A DNA stretch of 64,000 nucleotides from assembly GCA_947044365.1 (NCBI GenBank), contig OX345651.1, positions 4,016,926-4,080,925 of the forward strand, read 5' to 3'. Source of the DNA: Petrosia ficiformis (lineage: Eukaryota; Porifera; Demospongiae; Haplosclerida; Petrosiidae). This document shows, piece after piece, positions 10,044 through 21,544 of this stretch (its first letter is position 1; each line of letters begins with the position of its first letter). Below the pieces are notes generated by a model. That model did no database searches. It was not told where the DNA came from and saw only the letters and a program-made list of their open reading frames with translations. The translations under genes were made by a program, and so were the position numbers.

Positions 10044-11939
10044 ATGTCTCAATGCTGTTCAGTGTCATTTTCCATTTCTCTTTTGGGCATTTTCGCTCAA
10101 CTGAGTGCAGGTGGACATACTCTTCATCAAAAAGGCTCTATTCCATTACCTGATATTTTGGAGTTGAATCCTAATTCCAGTGTAATTGACACCTATTCTT
10201 ATTTCTGTCATGATTATAACACTACTCAGGTTTTCAATGGTTTCATACAGTGTGACCCACAAATGAGGAAGGTAGTAGTTCCTCCACTTCATTGCTTAAC
10301 CTATAATGAAAAAATGAGTATGTTTCTTGCTGGAACCTGTCCATTTCTACCAAACGCAAAAGAGATTAAAAGTGTATATCTTCCAGAAAACATTACCAAT
10401 GTTACAACATTTAATGAAGAAGTTATGTGTCATGCATTGAATAGAAAAGGTGTATCATGTGGTAAATGTAATGATCATTCTGCAGTGGCTATTAATTCAT
10501 ATTCTTCTGAATGTATGAATATAGAAAAGTGTCATATTTATAATTGGATATTTGTCCTCTTAGCTGATCTTGTACCAGTCACACTGTTATTCTTGATAGT
10601 AATATTATTTGATATTAATATTACATCAGGTTATGCAAACTCATATATCCTATTCTCTCAAATTGCTTCACTACCAATTAATGTTCTTGCTATAGAATAT
10701 CAGCTAGCTTTTGTGACACGAAGCTATTTACATGCAACACGTATTACTCTTACATTGGAATCATTTTACAGTATATGGAGTTTAAACTTAGGACGAATTC
10801 TGACTCCTAACGTATGTGTTGGACACAGTATTGAAACTATTGATTCCATAGCTTTGCAGTATATGTCAGCATTTTATGGTCTTGGACTGGTCTTTATTAC
10901 GTACTGTATCGTAGAACTTCATGGATACAATTTTCGTTTGATAGTTTGGCTGTGGAAACCGTTTTCGAAATGGTTCACAAGGATTAGGAGACGAGTGAAC
11001 CCCAGGGCTTCTCTCATTAATGCATTTGCCACATTCCTACTTCTCTCATATTCAAAACTCGCAGTTACTTCCATATTACTCCTAACTCCTTCATATCTTT
11101 ATGACCAAACAGGACATCATGTTAGCACTGTTCTAATATATGATGGTACTTTGGGCTTCTTCAAAAGCAAAAAACACATTTGGTTAGCTATTCTTGCTAT
11201 CACTATCTTCATCATATTTGTTGTTCTTCCTCCTCTTCTCTTGCTATTGTATCCATCTAGGCGCTTTCAGAGGTTATTATCTTATTTCAGACTCAACAGA
11301 CCTGGATTGATAATATTCATGGATACATTTCAAGGTTGTTACAAAGATGGAAGTAATGGAACGAGAGACTGTCGTTGGTTTTCAGCATTTTACTTTATTC
11401 TTCGAATCATTTATTGCATTATATTTGTATTACTTGGATTTACTTTGTTTTCACGCTCTTTGAAACAGCTATTACTTCAACTTTTCAATGTAATTTGGAT
11501 ACTTGTTCTTGTTTATCTTAAGCCATACAAGAATTCTCTGTACAACAGCTTAGATATAACAATTCTGGTTGATTGTATTATCATCTCTTCTCTCTACACA
11601 TATGGCACTAGTACAAGCAATTCTGTAGTTGTTGTAGTGTGCCTCTTCATTGCCCTTGGACTTCCTCTGTTAGGTGCTGTTATATTTGTGACATATCATT
11701 TGATTAAAAGACTTCGATTTTTTATTATGAAAGCTAAGATTAAATTTAGGTATACAGGGCTCAATTCTGGATTGAGTTATGTTATTGATGAGAACTATGA
11801 ATCACAAGAAAGTAATCAACTCAATTCGTCTCTTCCTGATCGACTGCTACATCCTCACATGTACACAGAGTTTAAAAAACAAAGAGATTTCGCTGCAATT
11901 GGATCTAAGTATGGAAGCATTGGTTCTCCAGCTCCTTGA
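10044..11939 (+). CDS. Multi-pass membrane family member D (631 aa)
   Basis: Complete single-exon copy and a good reference for the family layout. Signal peptide about 1-22. Ectodomain 23-166 with cysteines at 55, 70, 84, 99, 129, 139, 142, 157 and 163; the spacing CGKC...C...C resembles a small Cys-rich (GCC/EGF-like) module. Hydrophobic segments lie at about 167-189, 197-218, 269-290, 322-348, 378-403, 446-467, 475-491, 503-518 and 528-550. GCYKDGSNGTRDCRWF is at 431-446. The cytosolic tail 555-631 has a basic stretch, acidic ESQE, PDRLLHPHMY and a C-terminal YGSIGSPAP. The ectodomain resembles members B and E, but the membrane core is nearly identical to member C, so the gene is a mosaic. 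Function unknown. Confidence 0.87.
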   Translation: MSQCCSVSFSISLLGIFAQLSAGGHTLHQKGSIPLPDILELNPNSSVIDTYSYFCHDYNTTQVFNGFIQCDPQMRKVVVPPLHCLTYNEKMSMFLAGTCPFLPNAKEIKSVYLPENITNVTTFNEEVMCHALNRKGVSCGKCNDHSAVAINSYSSECMNIEKCHIYNWIFVLLADLVPVTLLFLIVILFDINITSGYANSYILFSQIASLPINVLAIEYQLAFVTRSYLHATRITLTLESFYSIWSLNLGRILTPNVCVGHSIETIDSIALQYMSAFYGLGLVFITYCIVELHGYNFRLIVWLWKPFSKWFTRIRRRVNPRASLINAFATFLLLSYSKLAVTSILLLTPSYLYDQTGHHVSTVLIYDGTLGFFKSKKHIWLAILAITIFIIFVVLPPLLLLLYPSRRFQRLLSYFRLNRPGLIIFMDTFQGCYKDGSNGTRDCRWFSAFYFILRIIYCIIFVLLGFTLFSRSLKQLLLQLFNVIWILVLVYLKPYKNSLYNSLDITILVDCIIISSLYTYGTSTSNSVVVVVCLFIALGLPLLGAVIFVTYHLIKRLRFFIMKAKIKFRYTGLNSGLSYVIDENYESQESNQLNSSLPDRLLHPHMYTEFKKQRDFAAIGSKYGSIGSPAP

Positions 11940-12579
11940 ACACTACATTAATAGTGTGTATCATTAAGATTGGTGTTTAAAATATGCTTTCTGTTATGAA
12001 AACGCTATAGAGTACTTTTCTGCTCAAGCATAATTATGTTTAAATTATAGAGCTTCAACGGTTTTTTTTTCTTCGGAAGACTTATTGTAGTCAAGTAATT
12101 TATTTATAGTAGTCTAAAAATACTAATTTATTTATCATTATTTGTTATAATATTATTAACCAACTTTAGAGTTATACCTGAGTTGACAATAAAGGTACAT
12201 TGTTATATACTATACTGAAAAAAACAAACATTCTACATGCGAATGTAATGTTTATATTTTCAATGTGTTTTGGGGGGAATTAGTAGTATAACTTTTACAT
12301 AATTGTGTCCCTTAGTCTTTTATATCTGTTACAATATGTATTTACATATGATAATATATAACAAAGGGTATATTGGCATTAATCTCTGAACACTCAGCAG
12401 GTGTTATACCCCAGTATATACACTGACTAGCCATGTTTTATATAATATATACTATGATTTAGCAATTGAATATATGATGAGGTGTACATCAAAATATAAA
12501 TCACATCAAACAGTTGCCATGGTAGCATACTATATATAATATATATATATCTTATATATATATATAATTATATTGTAAT

Positions 12580-12745
12580 ATATATAGTATGGTAACAGGT
12601 CCTATATGCAAAATATAGGATCTGAGTTTTGTGTCCAAGGATGTGATATAGTCCGAGCCTGCAAGGGCTATATCACATCGGAGGACACAAAACAAGGGTC
12701 CTGTATGAGTATATAGGACCTGTTAGCATACTATATACAATATAT
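12580..12745. repeat. Foldback element, family 1 (inverted relative of 1160-1365)
   Basis: Arms TATAGTATGGTAACAGGTCC and GGACCTGTTAGCATACTATA enclose inverted GTTTTGTGTCC and TGTGATATAG blocks. The right flank (CATCATACAATATATTG in reverse) matches the left flank of the element at 1160, so a segment larger than the element was copied in inverted orientation. Confidence 0.7.
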
Positions 12746-12833
12746 TGTATGATGGTGACATCTCCTGCATAGTGTACACATGGAAGGTCTATATACAATA
12801 TATAGAACTCACCACATCAAAGGGATGATGTCA

Positions 12834-12897
<64 letters not shown>

Positions 12898-13004
12898 TAT
12901 ATAATTACATAATATTATACTATAAATGGAGATTGTGATGTGTGGATTCTTTAAACATAGTGAATAGTGCACCATATAAGCTTATCAAAAACACTAATGT
13001 AGGT

Positions 13005-13310
13005 ATATATATATTTATGTATATAAAACAATAATGATATAAAACAAACAATGATAGTACAACTTTGTAATGTTATCTTTTCTTGTTATGTTTATTTACA
13101 GTAATTAAAAAATCAATAACAATCTTTCAAATAGCTATATATCATACACTGCATTGTATGTATATATATATGTATATAAAAAATGATAATCATTATAGAA
13201 AACAAACAATGATAGTACAACTTTGTAATGTTGTCTTTCTTTGTTATGTTTATTTACAGTAATTAAGTCCATAACAATCTTTTAAGTAACTACATATCAT
13301 ACATTGTATG
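13005..13310. repeat. Direct duplication, two ~150 bp copies
   Basis: Each copy runs from TATATATATGTATATAAAA through AAACAAACAATGATAGTACA and TTGTTATGTTTATTTACAGT to CATACACTGCATTGTATG or its variant. The second copy ends about 75 bp before the conserved promoter block of member E. Confidence 0.65.
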
Positions 13311-13373
13311 ATATAATGAATAGGAAAAATCACTAAAACATAAACCTTAAAATCCGAATGCATATTTAAACTG

Positions 13374-13416
13374 GCAGGTTTGAAGATCAGGCTTAGTATA
13401 TTGTGATAGTTACAAA
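13374..13416 (+). promoter_or_regulatory. Conserved proximal promoter/5' leader
   Basis: GATCAGGCTTAGTATATTGTG followed by ATAGTTACAAA abuts the ATG. Only two or three bases differ from the equivalent block before 10044. Promoter role inferred. Confidence 0.4.
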
Positions 13417-15318
13417 ATGTCTCGATGCTGTTCAGTGTCATTTTCTATCTCTCTTTTGGGGATTTTCTCATTCTTAGCTCACCTAAGTGCAGGTCAACAC
13501 ACTTTCGATCAAAAAGACTCTATTCCATTACCTGATATTGTGGAGTTGAATCCTAATTCCAGTGTAATTGATACCTATTCTTATTTCTGTCATGATTATA
13601 ACACTACTCAGGTTTTCAATGGATTCATACAGTGTGACCCACAAATGAGGAAGGTAGTAGTTCCTCCACTTTATTGCTTGACCTATAATGAAGAAATGAG
13701 TATGTTTCTTGTTGGAAACTGCCTTTTTCTACCAAACACAGACGATATTAAAAGTGTATATTTACCAGAAAGCATTGCCAATGTTGTAACCTTTAATGAA
13801 GAAGTTATGTGTCAAGATCTTAACAGAAAAGGTGTATCATGTGGTAAATGTAATGATCATTCTGCAGTGGCTATTAATTCATATTCTCTAGAATGTATGA
13901 GCATAGAAAAGTGTCATAATTATAATTGGATATTTGTCCTCTTAGCTGATCTTGTACCAGTCACACTGTTATTCCTAATAGTAATATTATTTGATATTAA
14001 TATTACATCAGGTTATGCAAACATATATATTCTGTTCTCTCAAATTGTTTCACTGCAAAGCAATATTATTCTTATGAAGTATCGAATAGCTTTTGTGACA
14101 CAAAACTATTTACATGCAACTTATATTACTGTTACACTGGAATCGTTTTTTTTATAGTATATGGAATTTGGATCTGGGACGAATTCTGACTCCTAATGTA
14201 TGTGTTGGACACAACATTGAAACTATTGATTCCATAGCTTTGCAGTATATGTCAGCATTTTATGGTCTTGGATTGGTTTTTATTACGTACTGTATCGTAG
14301 AACTTCACGGATATAATTTTCATTTGATAGTTTGGTTGTGGAAACCATTTTCGAAGTGCTTCACCAGGATTAGGAGACGAGTGAACCCCAGTGCCTCACT
14401 CATCAATGCATTTGCCACATTCCTACTTCTCTCATATTCAAAACTCGCAGTCATTACTCCTAACTCCTTCATATCTTTATAATCAAACAGGACATCATGT
14501 TAGCACTGTTCTAATGTATGATGGTACTTTGGGCTTCTTCAAAAGCAAAAAACACATTTGGTTAGCTATTCTTGCTATCCATATAATTCATCATATTTGT
14601 TGTTCTTCCTCCTCTTCTCTTGCTATTGTATCCATGGAGACGGTTTCAGAGGTTATTATCATATTTCAGACTCCATAGACCTGGATTGATAATATTCATG
14701 GATACATTTCAAGGTTGTTACAAAGATGGAAGTAATGGAACGAAAGACTGTCGATGGTTTTCAGCATTTTACTTTATTCTTCGAATCGTTGGTTGTGTCG
14801 TTTTTGTATTACTTGGATTCAGTGTATTTTCAAAATTTTCAATACAATTAATAATGCAAGCTGTGTATACATTTTCAATACTACTACTTCTTTACCTTAA
14901 GCCATATAAGAATTCTCTTTACAATAACTTAGACATAACAATACTGCTTTACTGTACTCTAATTGCTTCATTGTTCACAAATAACTATATTGTAACAGAT
15001 TCAAGCAGTGCAATGGCTATTGGATTGTGCCACTTTATTGCCCTTGAACTTCCTTCTTTGGGTGCTGTTCTATTTGTGACATATCATGTGATTAAAAGAC
15101 TTCGATTTTGTATTATGAAGACTAAAATTAGAATCGGGCATGCTGGACTGAACTCTCGATTGGGTTTAGTTATTGACGAAAAGTTTGAATCACAAGAAAG
15201 AGATGATCTCACTCCATCTCTTCCAGATCGACTCCTGCATCCTCATTTGTATTCAGAGTTCGAAGAACAAAAGGTATATGGATCTACTTATGGAAGCATT
15301 GGTTCAGTTGTTCCATGA
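13417..15318 (+). pseudogene. Multi-pass membrane family member E, three frameshifts
   Basis: Starts MSRCCSVSFSISLLGIFSFL and is intact through the ectodomain and first membrane segments. At about 14146 a T run has grown from four (member D) to eight, giving a frameshift and TAG at 14155. At about 14451 eight bases are missing relative to member D. At about 14580 one base is gained (CTATCCATATAATTC for CTATCACTATCTTC). The net change is a multiple of three, so the last 232 codons (from about 14620) read in the original frame to YGSIGSVVP. Each lesion is certain from comparison with the copies at 10044 and 7517. The gene is almost certainly inactive unless the assembly is wrong at all three sites. 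Confidence 0.85.
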
Positions 15319-16364
15319 ACATCATTTCTATAATGTGTGCACTATTAAGAAAATATGTACTGGGTTTCTTAATCGTTTAGCGTGTACGTATCTGTGTTTC
15401 ACACTAGTATTATAATCACTAATTAACTTCATTGACAATATATTTGTAATTGAGTATGTAGTCATGCTTATTAAGTTTTGTAGAGTTTAATTATTTGTTT
15501 AACACATGAAATATATAAGAGTCCTTACTATAATTTTAATTGCACAACCCAAGACAGCTGCAAACCTTCTATATACACTAGAAAAAAATGCGATTTATTA
15601 CGTAACCACTGATTTTAATAATTATTTTAAAATATTACTTTTATAAGTATGCACTATTAACAAAATATGTACTCATTTCTTTAGTGTGTGATAAGTGTTT
15701 GTGCTAGTATTATTACTAAATTGTAATCCACAGGGTAATGCAGCAGCAAGTAGTTAGTATGGGGCTTTAGACTATACAATATATTAGCCTTTATTTATGT
15801 AGTAATAATACAGTGATCTTATCACCATGGAGACCAGCACAGTTATCAGTTTACATTGTAGCAGCTATCCAAGCTACCTTACAATGTAATCTATGCTGCT
15901 ATTGATGTGACTACAATGTGGTTTGTGAATTATTTGAACATCATCTGACAGCTGCATCTCAATTGTGCTGATACTTACCAGTAATTATTATAGTTATAAT
16001 TACATATATTCTGTTATACATCTTTAGCATACAAATTGAACATTTTTCCATGTTATGACATCAGTCTGCATTGCGATTTCTGGGCCGGTATGCTATGCTG
16101 TTTAGACAGTGAAACCTTTTCAACTTTATCGTTTTTGGTATCATTCACTCTGAATAATTACTTCTTTTGTGCATTCATTTAAAAAAAATTGCTTCCACTA
16201 AACCCCAAACCCTAAAACTGTGTAGTAATTACTGTATAATTAAAATATAATTATTGTAATAATATAGATATAATTATAATACTTTTCTACAAACAAAAGT
16301 AGGGCTATTTACACTATTGCCCACACCTAACTAAAAGATAACATTTATATACTGAATCAGCCAT

Positions 16365-16600
16365 AATACAATATCAATGCTATGTTTTCGTGAGATAGTA
16401 GGCAATTTGGAAAATAAACTTAACATCTAAATTCATTATTATTATACTTTAAAATAAGTGTATTTTCCAAATTGCCTACTGTTTCATGAGCATTGATATT
16501 AGAATAGAATATCAATGTAATGCTTTCAATGTTTTCATGAGAGAGTAGGGAATTTGGAAAATAAACTCAACATCTAAATTCATTATGATTATATAAATAT
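16365..16600. repeat. Three-part repeat: forward, inverted, forward
   Basis: The block CAATGCTATGTTTTCGTGAG then GTAGGCAATTTGGAAAATAA at 16375-16425 returns inverted as ATTTTCCAAATTGCCTACTG at about 16462 and forward again at about 16528-16565, so the middle copy can pair with either neighbour. Confidence 0.6.
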
Positions 16601-16644
16601 ATATTATGTAGATTATAGTATATAATTGTACGTGTACATATCAT

Positions 16645-16674
16645 TAATGCACACATACATACATACATGCATAC

Positions 16675-16709
<35 letters not shown>

Positions 16710-16753
16710 CATACATACATACATACATACATACATACATACATACATACACA

Positions 16754-16787
<34 letters not shown>

Positions 16788-16832
16788 CATACATACATAC
16801 ATACATATATACATACATACATACATACATAT

Positions 16833-16863
<31 letters not shown>

Positions 16864-16925
16864 CATACATACATACATACATACATACATACATACATAC
16901 ATACATACATACATACATACATGCT
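16645..16925. repeat. (ACAT)n microsatellite
   Basis: About 280 bp of ACAT units broken at several places by ATAT, CATGC or ACAC variants. Confidence 0.95.
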
Positions 16926-17173
16926 TAGACATACATGCACAACATTAAAATTCCTATTGCATTGATTCTTGAAACTCTGTTAAACAAGTAATTAAACTCT
17001 ACAAAAATTAATAAGCATGACTACATACATGATAATACTGTCAATTAAAAATATATATTGTGAATGAAGGTAACTACTGATTATAATACTAGTGTGAAAC
17101 ACAAATACACACTAAATGATTAAGAAACCCAGTATATATTTTGTTAATAGTGCACACATTATAAAAATGATGT

Positions 17174-19075
17174 TCATGGAACTACTGGACCAATGCTTCC
17201 ATAAGTTGATCCATTTACTTTTTGTTCTTCGAACTCTGAATACAAATGAGGATGCAGGAGTCGATCTGGAAGAGATGGAGTGAGATCATCTCTTTCTTGC
17301 GATTCAAACGTTTCGTCAATGACTAAATTCAATCTAGAATTCAGTCCAGCATGCCTGATTCTACGTTTAGTCTTCATAATACAAAATCGAAGTCTTTTAA
17401 TCAAATGATATGTCACAAATATAACAGCACCTAACAGGGGAAGTCCGAGGGCAATGAAAAGGCACACTTTAACAACTATAGCACCACTGGAATTTGTTAT
17501 GATACTGCTATTCGTGTACAATGAGGAAATTAGAATACAGTCAAGCAGTATTGTTATATCTAAGTTATTGTACAGAGAATTCTTATATGGCTTAAGATAA
17601 AGAAGTATTAGTATTGAAATTGTATCCACAGCTTGAACACTTAATTGTACCGAAAAGTGCGAAAATATATTGCATCCAAGTAACACATAAATGACACAAC
17701 CAACGATTCGAAGAATAAAGTAAAATGCTGAAAACCAACGACAGTCTCTTGTTCCATTACTTCCATCTTTGTAACAACCTTGAAACGTATCCATGAATAT
17801 TATCAATCCAGGTCTATGGAGTCTGATATACGATAATAACCTCTGAAAGCATCTACATGGATACAATAGCAAGAGAAGAAGAGGAAGAAGAACAAATATG
17901 ATGAAAATGAAGATAGCAAGAACCGTCAACCAAATGTGTTTTTCACTTTTGAAGAAGCCCAAAGTACCATCATATATTAGAACAGTGCTAACATGATGTC
18001 CTGTTTGATTATAAAGATACGAAGGAGTTAGGAGTAATATGGAAGTGAAAGTGAGTTTTGAATATGAGAGAATTAGGAATGTGGCAAACGCATTGATGAG
18101 TGAGGCCGTGGGGTTCACTTGTCTCCTGATCCTGGTAAAGCATTTCGAAAATGGTTTCCACAACCAAACTATCAAATGAAAATTATACCCATGAAGTTCT
18201 ACGATACAGTAGGTAATAAAAACCAATCCAAGACCATAAAATGCTGACATATACTGCAAAGCTACAGATTGCATAGTTTCAATGTTTTGCCCAACACATA
18301 CATTAGAGGTCATTGATCGTCCTAAATCTAAATTCCATATACTATAAAATGGTACCAATGCAAGAGTAATATAATTTGCATGTAAATAGTTTTGTGTCAC
18401 AAAGGCTAGCTGATACATTATAGAAAGAACATTGATTTGCAATGAAGCGATTTGAGAAAATAAGATATATATGTTTGCATAACCTGATGTAATATTAATA
18501 TCAAATAATATTACTATCAGGAATAACAGTGTGACTGGTACAAGATCAGCTAAGAGGACAAATATCCAATTATAATTATGACACTTTTCTATGCTCATAC
18601 ATTCAAGAGAATATGAATTAATAGCCACTGCAGAATGATCATTACATTTACCACATGATACACCTTTTCTGTTAAGATCTTGGCACATAACCTGCTCATT
18701 GAAATTGGTGAGGTTGGTGATGTTTTCCGGAAGATAGTTACTTTTATTCTGTTTGGAATTTCGTAGGAATGGACAGTTTCCAGCAAGAAACATACTCATT
18801 TCTTCATTATAGGTCAAGCAATAAAGTGGAGGAACTACTACCTTCCTGATTTGTGGGTCACACTGTACGAAACCATTGAAAACCTGAGTAGTGTTATAAT
18901 CATGACAGAAATACGAATAGGTGTCAATCACACTGGAATTGGGATTCAACTCCACAACACCAGATAATGATTTTGGTTCGAGAGTATGTCCACCAGCATT
19001 TAGTTGAGCTACGAATGAGAAAATGCTCAAAATAGAGATGGAGAAACAGCAACCAGACATTTTGCAATTTTCCAC
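17174..19075 (-). CDS. Multi-pass membrane family member F (633 aa)
   Basis: Complete intronless copy on the minus strand. The open frame has two possible starts, MENCK at 19075 and MSGCC at 19060. The second aligns with MSQCC/MSRCC starts of the sisters and gives 628 residues, so I favour it. Signal peptide, ectodomain with CGKC and five or more sequons, about nine membrane segments, GCYKDGSNGTRDCRWF and the tail PDRLLHPHLY...YGSIGPVVP are all present. It is most like members B and E in the ectodomain and like member A at the C-terminus. It lies tail-to-tail with member E. The upstream leader carries a decayed form of the GGCTTAGTATA promoter block. Confidence 0.87.
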   Translation of the reverse strand: MENCKMSGCCFSISILSIFSFVAQLNAGGHTLEPKSLSGVVELNPNSSVIDTYSYFCHDYNTTQVFNGFVQCDPQIRKVVVPPLYCLTYNEEMSMFLAGNCPFLRNSKQNKSNYLPENITNLTNFNEQVMCQDLNRKGVSCGKCNDHSAVAINSYSLECMSIEKCHNYNWIFVLLADLVPVTLLFLIVILFDINITSGYANIYILFSQIASLQINVLSIMYQLAFVTQNYLHANYITLALVPFYSIWNLDLGRSMTSNVCVGQNIETMQSVALQYMSAFYGLGLVFITYCIVELHGYNFHLIVWLWKPFSKCFTRIRRQVNPTASLINAFATFLILSYSKLTFTSILLLTPSYLYNQTGHHVSTVLIYDGTLGFFKSEKHIWLTVLAIFIFIIFVLLPLLLLLLYPCRCFQRLLSYIRLHRPGLIIFMDTFQGCYKDGSNGTRDCRWFSAFYFILRIVGCVIYVLLGCNIFSHFSVQLSVQAVDTISILILLYLKPYKNSLYNNLDITILLDCILISSLYTNSSIITNSSGAIVVKVCLFIALGLPLLGAVIFVTYHLIKRLRFCIMKTKRRIRHAGLNSRLNLVIDETFESQERDDLTPSLPDRLLHPHLYSEFEEQKVNGSTYGSIGPVVP

Positions 19076-19624
19076 AATGTATACTAAGCCTAATGTTTAG
19101 CTTGGCTGTTTAAATGTGCATTTAGATTTTGTATGCTTATTTTGACTTTTGGCTAACAAATCAAGTTTCATTATATCATACAGTGTAATACAATCATTTC
19201 AAAACTCAATTAATATGACGAAGAAATGATAACATTTACATTTTATAACTTATATGCTGTTTATGTTTGTTTTCTCTAATTATTGGTATGATTTTTGGAT
19301 ACACACACACACACTCACACATCCATGCACACCCACACACACACGCACATGCAAACATGCACGGACTTATTTTCATTATTGAGATTAGATATCATCTTCT
19401 CTAGTTCTTCAAATTTATTTTTAAAAACCAGGATAGACAAAAATATAATGCAGAACAACACTGTATGTTGCTTAAATACATATATACCAAATATCTAATG
19501 ACCATGTCAAAAACGTGTAGCACATAAACAACTCTGTTTGTCCTACGTATATAAAGAAGTTGTACCACAAGCAAGACAGCTTGTATACACATTCAAGCTG
19601 TCGGATACACACCTTGTTGTAATG
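19076..19624. other. Upstream region of member F and spacer
   Basis: A degraded promoter block (AGTATACATTGTGG in reverse) lies next to the gene, then AT-rich sequence with a short (CA)n run at about 19302-19355. No gene seen. Confidence 0.5.
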
Positions 19625-19900
19625 GAGTTCCTCTGTTATGTGCAGTCACATGTCATTTGATTAACTGACTTTTATAATGATTACATTTAGGTGTGCCTGA
19701 TACAACACTAGACTCAGATTAGTAATAAATGATAATTATGAATCAAGAGTAAAAGAAGATCTTATTTCATCTCTTCCAGATCAACTCTTGCACTCTCACA
19801 TACTCTGAGATTAAGAACAAGAAGATTACATTGCAACTATGTAAATAAAATTTGGAAGCATTGGTTCATGTTTATGAACACTGAAGCATTGGACCACATT
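19625..19900 (+). pseudogene. Decayed C-terminal fragment of the membrane family (+)
   Basis: CCTCTGTTATGTGCAGTCAC, ATGTCATTTGATTAAC, then CTCTTCCAGATCAACTCTTG and GGAAGCATTGGTTCATG follow the order of the family's last membrane segment and tail, with many stops and frameshifts. Closest to the member at 22524 (ATGTCATTTGATTAA and GTAAAAGAAGATCT are shared). Confidence 0.65.
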
Positions 19901-20039
19901 TAGGAACAATACTGCTTGTTTGTGTTTTCAACATACATGTACCATATAACAATGTACTTTACTGTTAACTCTGGTATCACCCTAATCGCTGTTGATAATA
20001 TACATAATTATCAAAAATAAACAATTCAAATAATGATAA

Positions 20040-20290
20040 TTATTATTTTATTGACTACAGTAAACAAAGCAAGTGTCCAAAAATAACCCATGGAGCTCTA
20101 TAATTATATATCATGAATTATGCTTGAGCAGAAAAATAGCCTATAGCATTTCAAAACATAAGAAATATTTTAAAACAGCAATCTTAATAATACACTCTAA
20201 TGTAGTGTTCAAAGAGCTGGAGAACCAATGCTTCCATACTTTGATCCAATTGCGATATAATGTCTTTGTTTTCCAATGGATTGTTATTAT
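20040..20290 (-). pseudogene. 3' end fragment of the membrane family (-)
   Basis: Read on the minus strand, the last codons (GCAATTGGATCAAAGTATGG, then AAGCATTGGTTCTCCAGCTC) are followed by the type-2 3' flank as after 9415. There is no upstream coding sequence. Confidence 0.65.
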
Positions 20291-20374
20291 TTTTACCACA
20301 GTGTTTTTAAAATGAAGTGGGTGTGTCAGTAGGTGTGGTGGAACTATTTACTACATGAATATTATAACTTAATG

Positions 20375-21060
20375 TAGCCTCTATGCTTTTTACATCTATG
20401 CATAAGAACTATTTGTACAATTGTTTAGTTCTATTGGTACTGATAGACTGTTTTCTAATTTTCTCACTCTACATGTATAACTTTATTATAAATAAACCAT
20501 GCACACACATGCTATCACTTCAACGACACCTTATTAAACTTCAGATGTACATTTTACACTGTTTGTTCAGTAATGCACACACATTTAAATATTAGATGTA
20601 TAGTATATGCTGTATAAGTAGCCTGTATTTTTGTGTAAAAGCTCCAAACCCAAAGAAGGCTGTAAAAAGCCAAAACATTGTGTGGAGTTTTCAGTTATTT
20701 CTAAAAAACTTTTGGAAATGATCTGGTGAACTCTTCAATTAAGATGTTATAAATGTTAGAGAGGTATTCTTATGTATTGCTCTTAGTGTTCCTCTGTTAG
20801 GTGCAGTCCTATTTGTAACATGTCATTTGATTAACTGATTTATAATGAAAACTAAGATTATGTGTAGGTGTGCCGGATACAACACTTGACTGAGATTACC
20901 GGTAGTAATAAAAGATAATTTGGAATCAACAGCAAAAGATCTCGTTCCATTTCTTCCTAATGAGCTCCTGCACGCTCACATGTTATCATAGTTTAAAGAA
21001 GAAAACTACATTGTAACTAATCAAATTATGGAAGCGTTGGGCCATGTGTATGAACACCAC
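20375..21060 (+). pseudogene. Decayed C-terminal fragment split by ~260 bp of foreign sequence (+)
   Basis: Bases 20380-20490 match the variable loop of member G (CTGATAGACTGTTTTCTAAT and ACATGTATAACTTTATTATAA). About 260 unrelated bases follow, then the fragment resumes at about 20755 with GTGTTCCTCTGTTAGGTGC and ends with GGAAGCGTTGGGCC. There are many stops. The open frames at 20073-20595 are by-products. Confidence 0.6.
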
Positions 21061-21330
21061 TTCTTATTACTATGTATAAATCATCTACAATAACAATCGT
21101 ATATAGATACTAGGAATAACGATTGTTATGATATGTGGATGCTTTATACATGGTAACTCTTTAGTTTTACATTTACCTAAAAGCTATACTTTTGAAAAAA
21201 CACCTTAATGTATGTAAATAACAAATTTAATTGAAATTTGTTATTTTAATATGTCATAATTATAACAATATACTTTACTGTTAACTGTGGTATCACCTAA
21301 TGTCTGTTGATAATATTATAACAATCAATT

Positions 21331-21544
21331 AAAATAATGATAATTATTATTTCTTGACTACAATAAACAAAGAAAGTGTTCCAAAAATAACTCATAGAAG
21401 CTATTTATCACACATACATATGTATGTGATAAAATATATGTGATAATATATGTAATAAATGTAATTATATAGCTTCCATGAGTTTTGTTTTGGAGCACTT
21501 TCTTTGTTTATTGTTGTCAAGAAATAATAATTATCATTATTTTA
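21331..21544. repeat. Inverted repeat made of two tail-to-tail 3' flanks
   Basis: Left arm 21331-21402 and right arm 21471-21544 are about 90% complementary over 72 bp (for example CTTTCTTTGTTTATTG on the right, CAATAAACAAAGAAAG on the left). Each arm is a copy of the type-2 family 3' flank, in opposite orientation. Confidence 0.8.

Larger units (their letters stand above)
11940..13373. other. Intergenic spacer
   Basis: Holds the type-2 3' flank, a foldback element (12580-12745), a (TA)n tract (about 12838-12895) and a direct duplication of about 150 bp: the block with ATGATAGTACAACTTTGTAATG occurs at about 13050 and again at about 13208. No gene seen. Confidence 0.6.
15319..17173. other. 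Intergenic spacer between tail-to-tail family members
   Basis: Family 3' flanks lie at both ends (members E and F converge here). The middle has a unique AT-rich segment, an inverted and direct repeat cluster (16365-16600) and a large (ACAT)n microsatellite. Nothing codes; open frames at 16613-16948 are readings of the microsatellite. Confidence 0.65.

Noticed and set aside
16613..16948. Several open frames of Tyr-Ile-His-Thr or Met-Tyr-Val-Cys repeats
   Set aside because: Readings of the (ACAT)n microsatellite in different frames and strands.
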